Positions 25,742 through 34,536 of a stretch of DNA of 64,000 bases are shown piece by piece. Made by a program: the position numbers and the translations under genes. Position 1 is the first letter of the stretch. Each line of letters opens with the position of its first letter. The stretch comes from Conexibacter sp. CPCC 206217 (GTDB taxonomy: Bacteria; Actinomycetota; Thermoleophilia; Solirubrobacterales; Solirubrobacteraceae): assembly GCF_030646165.1 (NCBI RefSeq), contig NZ_JAUTDO010000005.1, positions 434,001-498,000 of the forward strand. Direction: 5' to 3'. The notes beneath the pieces were generated by a model that was not told the origin of the DNA, ran no database searches, and saw nothing but the letters and a program-made list of their open reading frames with translations.

Positions 25742-26739
25742 GCTTGGACGTCGGCGTCCAGATCTTCCCCGGCCAGCCGCGCGACGCGGTCGCCGAAGCG
25801 GTCGCCTACGAGCGGCTGGGGATCTCGTCGGTGTGGATCGCCGACCACTTCCACGGTGCCGGTCGCGACACGAGCTGGATCGTCCCCGAGGTCTTCACGA
25901 CGCTCGGCGCGGTCGCCGTCTCGACCGATCGACTCCGGTTCGGCACCTGCGTGGTCTCGACCACCAAGCGCGATCCGGCGGTGCTCGCCCACGGGGCGCT
26001 GACGCTGTCCGCGCTCTCCGGCGGTCGCTTCGATCTCGGTCTCGGCACCGGCTTCGGGCCGGATCTGAGCGCCTTCGGCATCCCGACCAGAGCGGCTGTC
26101 TCGCGGCTGGAGGAGTCGCTGGAGGTCGTGCGCGGCCTGTTCGCGTCGAGCCCGGAGCGGCCCTTCGACCACGACGGGAAGCGCTGGCAGCTGCGCGGCG
26201 CCTTCCTGAACCTGCCGGACGCGCCGGCGCCGCCCGTGTCGCTGGCCGCGATCGGTCCGCGCATGCTCGAGCTCGCGGCGACGCGGGCCGACGGCTGGCT
26301 CCCGTTCGGATTGACACCGGAGATCTACCGCGTCTTCCTCGAGCGGATGCCGTCGCGCTCCGGCGCCTTCGCGCCGCGGCTGTGGGTGCCGACCTTCGTC
26401 GAGGAGCCCGGCGAGGACCGCTCGGCCGAAGCCGAGGCGAGCGGGCGGCTCTACCTCTCGATGGCGCCGCAGGTGCTCGAGCACGCGCTCGGGGAGGCGG
26501 CCGGGGAGAGCGCCGGCAGCTCGCTCGCGTGGTCGCCCGAGCGCGGCAGGGAGATCGCGCGGGCGATCCCGCGGGAGTTGGCGCTCGCGGTCACCGTGCA
26601 CGGGCCTGCGCAGCGCTGCGTCGAGCAGCTGCGCGCGTTCGAGGCCGCCGGCTGCGCCGGCGTGGTGTTGCGGATCACCGACCCGGCGCGACGTCGACGC
26701 GATGTCGAGCGGCTGGCGCGCGAGCTGGCGGGCGGCTGA
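25738..26739 (+). CDS. Luciferase-like (LLM) F420-dependent oxidoreductase
   Basis: A 333-residue TIM-barrel protein of the bacterial luciferase superfamily. Landmarks are YERLGISSVWIADHFHG, RLRFGTCVV, the GGRFDLGLGTGFGPDL loop and TRADGWLPFG. The SGGRFDLGLG form and the F420:NADP reductase at 16.3 kb favour F420 over FMN, but the cofactor is not provable from sequence. It would reduce or oxidise a pathway intermediate. It starts within the previous stop (ATGA). Confidence 0.82.
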   Translation: MSLDVGVQIFPGQPRDAVAEAVAYERLGISSVWIADHFHGAGRDTSWIVPEVFTTLGAVAVSTDRLRFGTCVVSTTKRDPAVLAHGALTLSALSGGRFDLGLGTGFGPDLSAFGIPTRAAVSRLEESLEVVRGLFASSPERPFDHDGKRWQLRGAFLNLPDAPAPPVSLAAIGPRMLELAATRADGWLPFGLTPEIYRVFLERMPSRSGAFAPRLWVPTFVEEPGEDRSAEAEASGRLYLSMAPQVLEHALGEAAGESAGSSLAWSPERGREIARAIPRELALAVTVHGPAQRCVEQLRAFEAAGCAGVVLRITDPARRRRDVERLARELAGG

Positions 26740-26784
26740 GCCGCCGCGATTGCGAGACGAGCGACTGTGATGAAAGGTGACGAG

Positions 26785-27537
26785 ATGAGTGTGGACCCGG
26801 CCCGCCTCGACGGGCGGACGGCGATCGTCTGCGGGGCCTCGACCGGCATCGGCCTGGGCGTCGCGGAGGCGCTGCGGGCGGCTGGTGCGCAGATCGCCAT
26901 GTTCGCGCTGGACGGCGAGGAGCTGCGCAGAGAGGCCGAGCGGCTCGGCGGCCTCGCCGTCGTCGGGGACTTCACCGACGAGGGCGACCTGCGGTCGCTG
27001 GTCGACGCGACGCTCGGCGCGTTCGGGAGCGTCGACATCGTCGTTCACAACGGCGCGGGCGCACCGGACGCGGACGCGACGACGACCTCGGCGGAGGTGC
27101 TGCGGCTCGGCTTCGAGCGGATGCTGCTCCCAACCGTCGCGCTCACGCAGCTGGCGCTGCCGCATCTGCGCCGCAGCGCAGCGGGCCGTGTGATCGCGAT
27201 CACGTCGACGTCGGTGCGCGAGCCGATCGCCGGCATGGCGGCCTCGAACGCGTTCCGGCCCGCCACCGCCGGATGGCTGAAGATGCTGAGCACCGAGATC
27301 GGCGCGCAGGGCATCACTGTCAACTCGGTCGGCCCCGGGCGCATCGCCACGCGCACGCTGCTCTCGTTCTACGAGGGCCGTTCGCGCGAGCACGATCTGG
27401 CGGAGATCCCGCTGCGCCGTTTCGGGACGTCGCGCGAGGTCGGCGAGGTGGTTCGGTTCCTGGCGTCCGATGCCGGGGCCTATGTCAACGGCACGCACAT
27501 TCCCGTCGACGGCGGCTTGAGCCGCGAGCTCTGCTAG
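26785..27537 (+). CDS. SDR-fold oxidoreductase with atypical active site (1)
   Basis: A 250-residue short-chain dehydrogenase. The cofactor loop CGASTGIGLG and VHNGAGAP (NAG-like) are present. At the place of the YxxxK motif the protein reads SNAFRPATAGWLK, so the usual Tyr and Lys are not in register. The C-terminal VNGTHIPVDGGL is normal. Related SDRs with RPAxxG in this place are known as 3-oxoacyl-reductase-like proteins, and activity may rely on other residues. The ATG at 26785 follows AAAGGTGA. It is paralogous to the SDRs at 29.0 and 35.7 kb. Confidence 0.82.
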   Translation: MSVDPARLDGRTAIVCGASTGIGLGVAEALRAAGAQIAMFALDGEELRREAERLGGLAVVGDFTDEGDLRSLVDATLGAFGSVDIVVHNGAGAPDADATTTSAEVLRLGFERMLLPTVALTQLALPHLRRSAAGRVIAITSTSVREPIAGMAASNAFRPATAGWLKMLSTEIGAQGITVNSVGPGRIATRTLLSFYEGRSREHDLAEIPLRRFGTSREVGEVVRFLASDAGAYVNGTHIPVDGGLSRELC

Positions 27538-27548
27538 GAGGGGTTGCA

Positions 27549-28205
27549 TTGGCTCGGAACGCGACACAGGAGATCCTGCTCGACCCTCGCGCGCACACCG
27601 CCTCGGAGGTGGACGCCGGCGAGGCGCTGCGCATCACCGTCGTCGACGGACAGCAGGTGCCCGACATCGTGCTGTGGGCGCGAGCGGATCCGGCGGATCG
27701 GCTGTCGCCGACCGCCTCTCAGCTCCTCAACGAGAGCTACCTGATGATGCCGGGCTGCGTCCTCTACTCGCAGCGCGCGACTGCGCTGGCCGAGGTCGAG
27801 GCCTGCACCGCCGGGGCCGGGGTGATCGTCGGCGGCTCCTGCAGCGGACCGCTCAACTACGCCCGCTTCGGCATCCCCGACACGCCGAACTGCCGCACCA
27901 ATCTGCTCGCGGCCGGAGCGCCGTACGGCGCCGAGGAGGCGGACGTGCAGCACATCTACTGCCCCTTCATGACGATCCGCCGCGACGCGGACGGAAGCTA
28001 CGTGATCGACCTTCCCGAGGCCGAGTCCGGCGACTACGTCGAGCTGCTGGCGCTCGTCGACCTCGTCGTCCTGACCTCCAACTGCCCGCAGGAGCGGACG
28101 CCGACCAACGCGTTCAACCCCTCCCGCCTGCACGTTTGGGTGGGACCGCACGGCGCCTCCCGGCCGACGATCGACACGATTCTGGAGGAGGCAGGCGGTG
28201 CCTGA
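27549..28205 (+). CDS. DUF1989 protein, first of a tandem pair (carboxyguanidine deiminase-like)
   Basis: A 218-residue member of DUF1989, the former urea-carboxylase-associated family. Two such proteins form the carboxyguanidine deiminase CgdAB in guanidine-using bacteria. Here VPDIVLWARADPADRLSPTAS, GGSCSGPLNYARFGI, NCRTNLLAA and the metal-ligand region HIYCPFMTI are the landmarks. The TTG at 27549 is chosen because AGGAGGGG lies at ideal distance. The next gene, overlapping by eight bases, is the second family member. No biotin-dependent urea or guanidine carboxylase is in the window, so the substrate may differ. Confidence 0.82.
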   Translation: MARNATQEILLDPRAHTASEVDAGEALRITVVDGQQVPDIVLWARADPADRLSPTASQLLNESYLMMPGCVLYSQRATALAEVEACTAGAGVIVGGSCSGPLNYARFGIPDTPNCRTNLLAAGAPYGAEEADVQHIYCPFMTIRRDADGSYVIDLPEAESGDYVELLALVDLVVLTSNCPQERTPTNAFNPSRLHVWVGPHGASRPTIDTILEEAGGA

Positions 28206-28788
28206 GGTCGAGTTGGCGGCGGGGACGATGGCGGTCGCCACGCTCGCGCCGGGCGACAGCCTCTGCGTGCGCGCGCTCGTCGCCGGACAGGCTGCCGAGC
28301 TGGTCGCGCACGCCGCGGCCGATCCCCGCGAGCGGCTCTCGACGCTGCTCACCGGGCTGGCGGAGGGCGCCTACACGCTGCGAGAGGGGATGGTCCTCTG
28401 GAGCCAGGAGTACAGAGCGCTGCTGCGCGTCGAGGAGCTGAGCAACGAGCGGCACGACCTGGCCCTGGAGGCATGCAACCCGTGGGTCAGCCGCGCGCTC
28501 AGCGCGACGCTCGCCGGCGATTGCTGCTGGACGAGCTTTCGCGCCTGGCTGGAGCGGGAGGGGCTGCCCGAGAAGTGGGTGCCGTACCCCGTCGGGATCT
28601 TCAAGCAGGCCGACGAGCGGAGCGGGCGCTACGGCCTGCGCGCGGGCTCCAGCAGCGTCGGGGACTTCGTCCGCTTCAGCGCCGCGAGCCGTTGCACGGT
28701 GCTCGTGTCCGCCTGCCCGCTGACCGCGGGCGGGGAGCCGGGAGCGCCGGCGATCGAGGTGACATGGAATGCGACACGGGAGAGTTGA
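28198..28788 (+). CDS. DUF1989 protein, second of a tandem pair
   Basis: A 196-residue relative of the preceding protein, started at GTG 28198. LRIxV-like strands, LREGMVLWSQEYRALLRVEE and CNPWVSRALSATLAGDCCW followed by VPYPVGIFKQ correspond to the Cys-containing and VPxPVNLF segments of the family. It is more divergent than its partner, which fits a heterodimer such as CgdA/CgdB with one catalytic chain. The overlap with the upstream gene supports stoichiometric translation. Confidence 0.72.
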   Translation: MPEVELAAGTMAVATLAPGDSLCVRALVAGQAAELVAHAAADPRERLSTLLTGLAEGAYTLREGMVLWSQEYRALLRVEELSNERHDLALEACNPWVSRALSATLAGDCCWTSFRAWLEREGLPEKWVPYPVGIFKQADERSGRYGLRAGSSSVGDFVRFSAASRCTVLVSACPLTAGGEPGAPAIEVTWNATRES

Positions 28789-28789
28789 G

Positions 28790-28972
28790 TTGAGCGATCT
28801 TGGTCTTGACGAGGTCCGGGTGATCGTGCTGCCTCCGCCGCAGACCGCCGCGGTCAACCGCCTGCTGCGCGAGGAGCGCGGCTGGCGGCTGCTGGAGGTC
28901 AAGGTGGCCGAGGGCGCGGGCGGCGCGCTGCAGGTGGTCTACGTCCTCGGGCACACGACCGGGGAGGCGTGA
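28790..28972 (+). CDS. Small protein, ~60 aa
   Basis: A short alpha/beta protein (VNRLLREERGWRLLEVKVAE, then VVYVLGHTTGEA) with no cysteine or membrane segment. The start is TTG 28790 or ATG 28769, the latter overlapping the previous gene. It is not recognised. Its position inside the DUF1989/SDR operon, six bases before the next start, supports it being a real gene. Confidence 0.5.
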   Translation: MSDLGLDEVRVIVLPPPQTAAVNRLLREERGWRLLEVKVAEGAGGALQVVYVLGHTTGEA

Positions 28973-28978
28973 TCGGCG

Positions 28979-29770
28979 ATGGATCTCGGACTCGACGGAC
29001 GCGTCGCGCTGATCGGCGGTGGCAGCGAGGGCATCGGCTACGGCGTCGCCGAGGTGCTGGCGGCCGAGGGCGTCAAGCTGGCGATCTACGGGCTCGGCGA
29101 CGACCGTCTGCAGGAGGCGCGGTCGCAGTTGAGCGCGATCGCGGCGCAGGAGGTCCTGGCGATCGCCTGCGACGTGCGCGTCGCCGCCGACTGCGATCGC
29201 GCGGTGCGTGAGACGGTCGCGCGGTTCGGGCGGCTCGACTTCATGCTGACCAACATGAAGGGCTCCTACGGAACGCCCTTCCCGGACGACGACGCCCGCT
29301 GGGCCGACGCGTGGGAGCTGTGGACGATGGGCCCCGTGCGGCTGATGCGCAGCGCCGTCCCGGAGATGCGCAGAAGCGGCGGCGGCAGCATCGTCAATCT
29401 GACCTCCTGCGGGGTGCACCAGATGGTCCACGAGACGCGCTTCTCGGAGGTGCCCCGGCTGGCGCTGACCGGCTATGCGAAGTATCAGGCGACCGAGCTG
29501 GCGCCGGAGAACATCCGCGTCAACAATATCCTGCCGGGCTGGGTGATGACGCCGCGAGCCGAGGAGCGCTTCCGCGCGGTGGCGCAGCAGCGGGGCGTCA
29601 GTCCGAGCGAGATCGAGCGCGAGGAGGCGGCGGCCGTCCCGATGGGACGCTTCGCGAGCCCCGCGGAGATCGGCAGAGCCGTCGCCTTCCTGTTCTCCGA
29701 CGCGGCGTCGTACATCACCGGCACGAACCTGCGGGTCGACGGCGGCTGGTGCGAGAACCCGGTCGCCTGA
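28979..29770 (+). CDS. SDR-fold oxidoreductase with atypical active site (2)
   Basis: A 263-residue SDR. IGGGSEGIGYGVAEVLAAEG is the cofactor loop. The catalytic region reads EVPRLALTGYAKYQATELAPENIRVN instead of a clean YxxxK, as in the other two cluster SDRs. The C-terminus ITGTNLRVDGGWCENP is typical. It also has LTNMKGSYG in place of NNAG. It probably uses NAD(P)H on a hydroxy or oxo intermediate, but the altered motif makes activity uncertain. Confidence 0.8.
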   Translation: MDLGLDGRVALIGGGSEGIGYGVAEVLAAEGVKLAIYGLGDDRLQEARSQLSAIAAQEVLAIACDVRVAADCDRAVRETVARFGRLDFMLTNMKGSYGTPFPDDDARWADAWELWTMGPVRLMRSAVPEMRRSGGGSIVNLTSCGVHQMVHETRFSEVPRLALTGYAKYQATELAPENIRVNNILPGWVMTPRAEERFRAVAQQRGVSPSEIEREEAAAVPMGRFASPAEIGRAVAFLFSDAASYITGTNLRVDGGWCENPVA

Positions 29771-29820
29771 GCGACCTAGGCGGCAAAACGCGTGATTCGA
29801 GAGAACGGCAGGTGAAGGCG

Positions 29821-31131
29821 ATGGAGCGGTTCAAGCAGCCGGAGGCGGCGGTCGTCGTCGGCGCGGGCTCGGCGGGGCTGTGGGCGGCGATCGCCCTCGC
29901 CCGTCGCGGCACGCGGGTGACGGTGGTCGACGCGGGTGCGGTCGGCAGCGGCGCCTCGTGGGGCAACGCGGGCTGGCTGTGTCCGTCGCAGGCGGGCCCG
30001 CTGCCCGAGCCGGGGCAGGTCGCCTACGGGCTGCGGTCGCTCGGCGACCGGCGCTCGGCGCTCTACATGGCGCCGAGCTCGATCCCGGGCATGGCGCTGT
30101 GGCTTGCGGCGTTCGCGCGCCGCTGCAACGCGCGCGACTACGCCGCGGGCGTGCGGGCGATGTCGCATCTCGGCTACCCGTCGTTCGCGCTGGTCAGCGA
30201 GCTGCTGGCCGAGGACGACGACGCGCCGGCCGCCCAGCGCTCGGGTCTGATGGTCGCCGCAGCCGACGCCGAGCCGGTGCGCGCCTTCCTGGCCGCGGTC
30301 GCGCCGCTGCGCGAGCAGGGGCATGAGCTGCCGCACCGTCTGCTGGACGACGACGAACTGGCCGCGCTGGAGCCGGGTCTGGTCGGCAGAGCGAGTGCGG
30401 TGCACGTCGCCGACCATTGGCAGGTCGACCCGGCCGTCTTCCTGCAATACCTGGCGCGGCGCGCGCGGGCGCTCGGCGTCGAGATCCGGGAGCGGTGGGA
30501 GGTCAGCGGCTTCGAGCTCGCCGGCGGCCGGGTCGCCGCGGTGCGCTGCCTGAACGCGACGATCGCGACCGACGCGCTCGTGATCGCCGCCGGCGCCGCC
30601 TCCCGCGATCTGGCGGCCGATCTCGGCGCGCACATCCCGGTGGTCGCCGGCAAGGGCTACAGCCTCGACGTCGCCGAGCCCGACTGGATGCCGCGGCACG
30701 CCCTGATGTACATGGACACGCACCTGGCCGTCTCGCCTTTCGGCGACCGGCTGCGGATCGCCGGGACGATGGAGTTCAGCCGCCGCCGCGGGCCCGACCC
30801 CGAGCGCGTGCGCGCGCTGGAGGACGTCGCCCGCGACACCTTCGGCGGCTGGCGCGACGCGGCGCCGGCGTGGATGGGGGCGCGGCCGATCGTCCCGGAC
30901 GGACTGCCGGTCGTCGGGCGTCTGCCCGGCGTCGCCAACGCCTACGCCGCGACCGGCTACTCGATGCTCGGCATGACGATCGCGGCCGCCTCCGGCGACC
31001 TGCTCGCGCAGGAGATGACGACCGGGCGCAAGCCGGCGGTCGCCGCGCCGTTCGACCCGGCGCGCTTCTCGCGCTGGCTGCGGCCGTCGGTCTGGCGCCG
31101 CGGCGCACGCCGACCCGCCGTCTCAACCTGA
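29821..31131 (+). CDS. DadA-like FAD-dependent D-amino-acid dehydrogenase/amine oxidase
   Basis: A 436-residue flavoprotein of the DAO fold. VVVGAGSAGLWAAIALARRG (FAD loop, residues ~10-30), GSGASWGNAGWLCPSQAGP (DadA-type pyrophosphate loop) and ARPIVPDGLPVVGRLPG with ATGYSMLGMTIAAASG at the C-terminus are characteristic. It oxidises an amino acid or secondary amine to the imine, passing electrons to the chain or oxygen. The next gene, RidA, hydrolyses such reactive imines, a strong functional link. The ATG at 29821 is preferred; a GTG nine bases earlier is possible. Confidence 0.87.
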   Translation: MERFKQPEAAVVVGAGSAGLWAAIALARRGTRVTVVDAGAVGSGASWGNAGWLCPSQAGPLPEPGQVAYGLRSLGDRRSALYMAPSSIPGMALWLAAFARRCNARDYAAGVRAMSHLGYPSFALVSELLAEDDDAPAAQRSGLMVAAADAEPVRAFLAAVAPLREQGHELPHRLLDDDELAALEPGLVGRASAVHVADHWQVDPAVFLQYLARRARALGVEIRERWEVSGFELAGGRVAAVRCLNATIATDALVIAAGAASRDLAADLGAHIPVVAGKGYSLDVAEPDWMPRHALMYMDTHLAVSPFGDRLRIAGTMEFSRRRGPDPERVRALEDVARDTFGGWRDAAPAWMGARPIVPDGLPVVGRLPGVANAYAATGYSMLGMTIAAASGDLLAQEMTTGRKPAVAAPFDPARFSRWLRPSVWRRGARRPAVST

Positions 31132-31145
31132 ACTCTGGAGGCACC

Positions 31146-31523
31146 ATGAAGCGACAGGTCACGACCAACGCGATCCCGGCCCCGTCGGGCTCCTACTCGC
31201 AGGCGATCGTCAGCGGCGGGGTCGTCTACACCGCGGGGCAGGGTCCTTTCAGACCGGGCAGCGACGACCCGGTCGGGGCGGACGTCGCCGCGCAGACGCG
31301 CAAGACGCTGGAGAACCTGGCGGCGGTGCTCGAGGCGGCGGGCTCGAGCATGGCGGCGGTCCTCAAGACGACGGTCTTCCTGCAGGACCTGAGCGAGTTC
31401 GCAGCGTTCGACGCGGTGTACGCCGAGTTCTTTCCGGATCCCAAGCCGGCGCGTTCGACGGTCGGCTGCGACCTGGGGTTCTTCAAGGTCGAGATCGAGG
31501 CGGTCGCTGCCGTCGCCGAGTGA
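31146..31523 (+). CDS. ridA: RidA-family imine deaminase
   Basis: A 125-residue RidA (YjgF/YER057c) protein, trimeric and cytosolic, hydrolysing 2-imino acids to 2-oxo acids and ammonia. The active-site Arg is in PARSTVGCDLG and the Glu in VEIEAVAAV, both conserved as in E. coli RidA. GSYSQAIVSGGVVYTAGQ is the N-terminal signature. TGGAGG precedes the ATG. It directly follows the DadA-like oxidase and ends the block-1 operon. Confidence 0.92.
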   Translation: MKRQVTTNAIPAPSGSYSQAIVSGGVVYTAGQGPFRPGSDDPVGADVAAQTRKTLENLAAVLEAAGSSMAAVLKTTVFLQDLSEFAAFDAVYAEFFPDPKPARSTVGCDLGFFKVEIEAVAAVAE

Positions 31524-31603
31524 GGCGGCGGCGCGCCTCCAGGCGGCGCAGGCGGCCGGAAGGGCCGCGCGCTCAAACACCTCGGAGGATTCCTATCCTT
31601 AAG

Positions 31604-31637
31604 TACAGTTGTAATTCTTCTGCACTCTGGTTAAAGT
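31604..31637 (+). promoter_or_regulatory. Promoter of the Pot-type ABC operon
   Basis: TTGTAA (31609-31614), a 17-bp spacer and TAAAGT (31632-31637). A short palindrome TACAGTTGTA (31604-31613) overlaps the -35 and could be an operator. The gene start is 64 bp downstream. Confidence 0.5.
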
Positions 31638-31700
31638 AGTCGCGACCCCGTGAGCCCCGTCGCGCGACGTGATGGGCGAGGTGAGGAGGAAGCGGTGAGG

Positions 31701-32786
31701 ATGTCCCTGTGGAACCGGAAGGGCCGCTGGCCGGTGATCGCCGCGACGGCGGTCGCCTGCGTCGCCCTGTCCGCATGCGGCAGCAGCAGCGACAGCGACG
31801 ACGGCGGCGCGACCGCCAAGAGAGGCGGCAAGGTCACGATCGCCACCTACGGCGGCAAGACCGAGGAGGTGATGAGAAAGGTCTACTTCACGCCCGAGTT
31901 CAAGAGCAGAACCGGGATCTCGATGAGCTTCGACGCTCCGCTGGACTACGCCAAGCTGCAGACGCAGGCGGAGACCGGGAACATCCAGTGGAACATGACG
32001 AGCGGCGATCCCTACATGGCGATCGCCCAGTGCGGAACGGTCTTCGCGAAGATCAGATCCGATCCGTCGATGTTCAAGGAGAAGTACCGCGACATCGTCG
32101 GCGACTGCGTGCTGCCGCGCGACGCCGGCTCGTTCATCAAGGCGTACAACTCCGACACGTTCGCCAGCGACCCGCCGTCGACCTGGGCCGACTTCTTCGA
32201 CGTCGAGAGATACCCCGGCAAGCGCGCGATCCCGAGCTTCTACTACAACGGGATCATCGAAGGCGCGCTGATCGCCGACGGGGTCGATCCGAAGGAGCTC
32301 TACCCGCTGGACCTCGACCGCGCGTTCAAGAAGATGGATTCGATCAAGGACGACCTGCTCGTCTACAACACGCTGGCGCAGTCGATTCAACAGCTGGTCT
32401 CGGGTGATGTCGCGATGGGGATCTACACCGACTCCGCCGCCTGGCAGGCCGCCGACGCGGGCGCCACGATCGAGCCGATCTGGGACCAGGCCTTCATCTA
32501 CATCAACCTCTGGACGGTCACCGAGGGCACGCCCGACCGGGCTGCCGTCGATCAGGTGATCGACTGGGTGCTCAACCCCAGACTGCAGACGCAGGCCGCG
32601 GAGATGTGGCCGGTCTCGCCGGCGCTCGAAGCCGCCGAGCAGCCGAGATACCCCAACGAGCTCTTCAAGAAGTACAGCCTCGCGGTGCCCGAGCACGAGC
32701 AGGTCGCGATCCCGTTCGACCAGCAGTGGTACGCGGACAACTACGAAGAGCTCAACCAGCGCTTCACGGCGTGGATCTCCGGCTGA
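31701..32786 (+). CDS. Polyamine-type ABC transporter substrate-binding lipoprotein
   Basis: A 361-residue PotD-like solute-binding lipoprotein. The signal and lipobox are at the N-terminus (VALSACGSS, lipidated Cys ~28). The mature domain has VTIATYGGKTEEVMRKVY, MTSGDPYMAIAQCG, a WADFFDVERYPGKRAIP strand and EMWPVSPALEAAE near the end, the pattern of spermidine/putrescine-type binding proteins. The ligand need not be a polyamine. The ATG at 31701 follows AGGAAG. Seven of 15 Arg codons are AGA. Confidence 0.88.
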   Translation: MSLWNRKGRWPVIAATAVACVALSACGSSSDSDDGGATAKRGGKVTIATYGGKTEEVMRKVYFTPEFKSRTGISMSFDAPLDYAKLQTQAETGNIQWNMTSGDPYMAIAQCGTVFAKIRSDPSMFKEKYRDIVGDCVLPRDAGSFIKAYNSDTFASDPPSTWADFFDVERYPGKRAIPSFYYNGIIEGALIADGVDPKELYPLDLDRAFKKMDSIKDDLLVYNTLAQSIQQLVSGDVAMGIYTDSAAWQAADAGATIEPIWDQAFIYINLWTVTEGTPDRAAVDQVIDWVLNPRLQTQAAEMWPVSPALEAAEQPRYPNELFKKYSLAVPEHEQVAIPFDQQWYADNYEELNQRFTAWISG

Positions 32787-32812
32787 GCGCGAGCCGAGCG
32801 GCCTCCTGAACC

Positions 32813-33733
32813 ATGTCGATCGTGCAGCGCTCGAGCCGCGCCGCCGCGCCCTCCCGGCCCAAGCCGGCGGGGCGCGGCCTCCGCGGGCTCTTCTCGCGTG
32901 AGTTCGCGCTCACCGTCCCGGCCCTGATCCTGCTCGGCTTCGCCATGGGCTATCCGCTCGCGACGATCGTCGAGCGCAGCGTCACCGACTTCCCCGGCGG
33001 GCACGGGGCGCTGCTGGACAACTACCGCTGGTTCTTCGAGGAGGAGCTCAACCGCGTCGTGCTGCTGCGGACCTTCCGCACGGCGGCGATCGTCACGCTC
33101 GGCTGCCTCGTGATCGCCTATCCGTACGCGTACGCGATGACGGTGGTCGGCTGGCGGATGCGCCTGGCGATGCAGGCCGCCGTGATCGCGCCGCTGCTCG
33201 TCGGCACGATGACCCGCAACTACTCCTGGGTGATCCTGCTCCAGGACAAGGGGCCGGTCAACGACGCGCTCGGCGCGCTCGGCCTCGGGCCGTTCCACAT
33301 GATCGGCTCGCTCAGCGGCGTCATCATCGGGCTCGTCCAGATCAGCCTGCCGTTCATGATCCTGCCGCTGTACGCGTCGCTGCGCGAGATCGACGTGCGC
33401 CTGATGGGGGCCGCCCGCACGCTCGGCGCGACGCCGTCGCAGGCGTTCGTGCGGGTCTACCTGCCGCTCTCGCTGCCCGGCCTCGTCGCCGGCGCGCTCG
33501 TCGTCTTCGTGATCACGCTCGGGTCGTACATCACCCCGGCGCTGCTCGGCTCGCCGCAGCAGAGCCTGCTGCCGCAGCTCGTCGCGCAGCAGATCAACCA
33601 GCTCCTGGCCTGGGGGCGCGGCAGCGCGATGGGCCTGATCCTGCTGGTCGTCACGCTCCTGCTGCTCTGGCTCGGCTCGCGCGCGAGCCGCTGGAGCGCG
33701 GTGCTCAGCAACGGCGGCGGGGGTGGGAGATGA
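32813..33733 (+). CDS. ABC permease, PotB type
   Basis: A 306-residue inner-membrane permease with about six helices. The EAA loop region, LMGAARTLGATPSQAFVRVYLPLSLPG, contacts the ATPase. GSYITPALLGSPQQSLLPQLVAQQI is a PotB-family segment. It starts 27 bp after the binding protein and overlaps the next permease by four bases, forming the importer with the genes on either side. Confidence 0.9.
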   Translation: MSIVQRSSRAAAPSRPKPAGRGLRGLFSREFALTVPALILLGFAMGYPLATIVERSVTDFPGGHGALLDNYRWFFEEELNRVVLLRTFRTAAIVTLGCLVIAYPYAYAMTVVGWRMRLAMQAAVIAPLLVGTMTRNYSWVILLQDKGPVNDALGALGLGPFHMIGSLSGVIIGLVQISLPFMILPLYASLREIDVRLMGAARTLGATPSQAFVRVYLPLSLPGLVAGALVVFVITLGSYITPALLGSPQQSLLPQLVAQQINQLLAWGRGSAMGLILLVVTLLLLWLGSRASRWSAVLSNGGGGGR

Positions 33734-34536
33734 GCGCGGGCAAGGGGCGGATCGCCCTGATCGTCTTCTGCGTCCTCGTGATGGCGCTGCTGATCGCGCC
33801 GGCGCTGGTCGCGGTGCCGATGAGCTTCAACGGCCGCGCGACGTTCGAGTTCCCGCCGCAGTCGTGGTCGACGCGGTGGTACGAGAACCTCTTCACCGAC
33901 GTCACCTGGCGCGACGCGATCGTCAACTCGCTCGTGGTCGCGGCGATCGTCACGGTCGTGGCGACCGTGATCGGCACCGCGGCGGCCTACGGCCTCGCGC
34001 GGGGCCGGTTCCCGGGCAGAGCCGCCGTGATGGCGCTGGCGACCGCGCCGATGATCATCCCGATCGTCCTCGTCGCGATCGCCCTCTACGCGATCTTCCT
34101 GAACGCGAGAATGGTGGGGACGCTGCAGGCGTTCGTGATCGCCCACTCGCTGATCGCGCTGCCGTTCGTGATCGTGACGGTGACGGCGGGGCTGAGATCG
34201 CTCGACGACGGCCTCGAACGGGCCGCGCGCACGCTCGGCGCCAGCCCGGCGGTCGCGTTCTTCACCGTCACGCTGCCGCTGCTGAAGCGGTCGCTGGCGA
34301 TCGCGGCCGGGCTCGCCTTCGCGGCGTCGCTGGACGACGTCGTGGTGGCGATGTTCATCTCCAGCCCGACCTTCCAGACGCTGCCGGTGAAGATCTACTC
34401 GAGCCTGACCGACACGGTCGACCCCACGGTGGCCGTCGCCTCGACGCTCACGCTCTCCATCGCGGCGCTCGGGATGGCGGTCGCGTTCCTGATCATGACG
34501 AAGAAGGGAGCCGCAGGCGATGCAGCCAGCCGCTGA
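33730..34536 (+). CDS. ABC permease, PotC type
   Basis: A 268-residue permease, the second half of the heterodimeric channel. The N-terminal helix is followed by SFNGRATFEFPPQSWSTRWYENLF, typical of PotC. The EAA loop is LERAARTLGASPAVAFFTVTLPLLKRS. The ATG overlaps the PotB-type stop, and its own 3' end overlaps the ATPase start by 17 bases. Confidence 0.9.
   Translation: MSAGKGRIALIVFCVLVMALLIAPALVAVPMSFNGRATFEFPPQSWSTRWYENLFTDVTWRDAIVNSLVVAAIVTVVATVIGTAAAYGLARGRFPGRAAVMALATAPMIIPIVLVAIALYAIFLNARMVGTLQAFVIAHSLIALPFVIVTVTAGLRSLDDGLERAARTLGASPAVAFFTVTLPLLKRSLAIAAGLAFAASLDDVVVAMFISSPTFQTLPVKIYSSLTDTVDPTVAVASTLTLSIAALGMAVAFLIMTKKGAAGDAASR

Noticed and set aside
27538..27548. Guanidine riboswitch before the DUF1989 pair
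   Set aside because: Only 11 bp separate the preceding stop and the start, which is too short. The genes are internal to an operon.
31604..31613. TACAGTTGTA as a further site for the XRE-cupin regulator
   Set aside because: It matches only about 9-10 of the 15 consensus positions and lacks the ATTG half. It is kept only as a possible separate operator.
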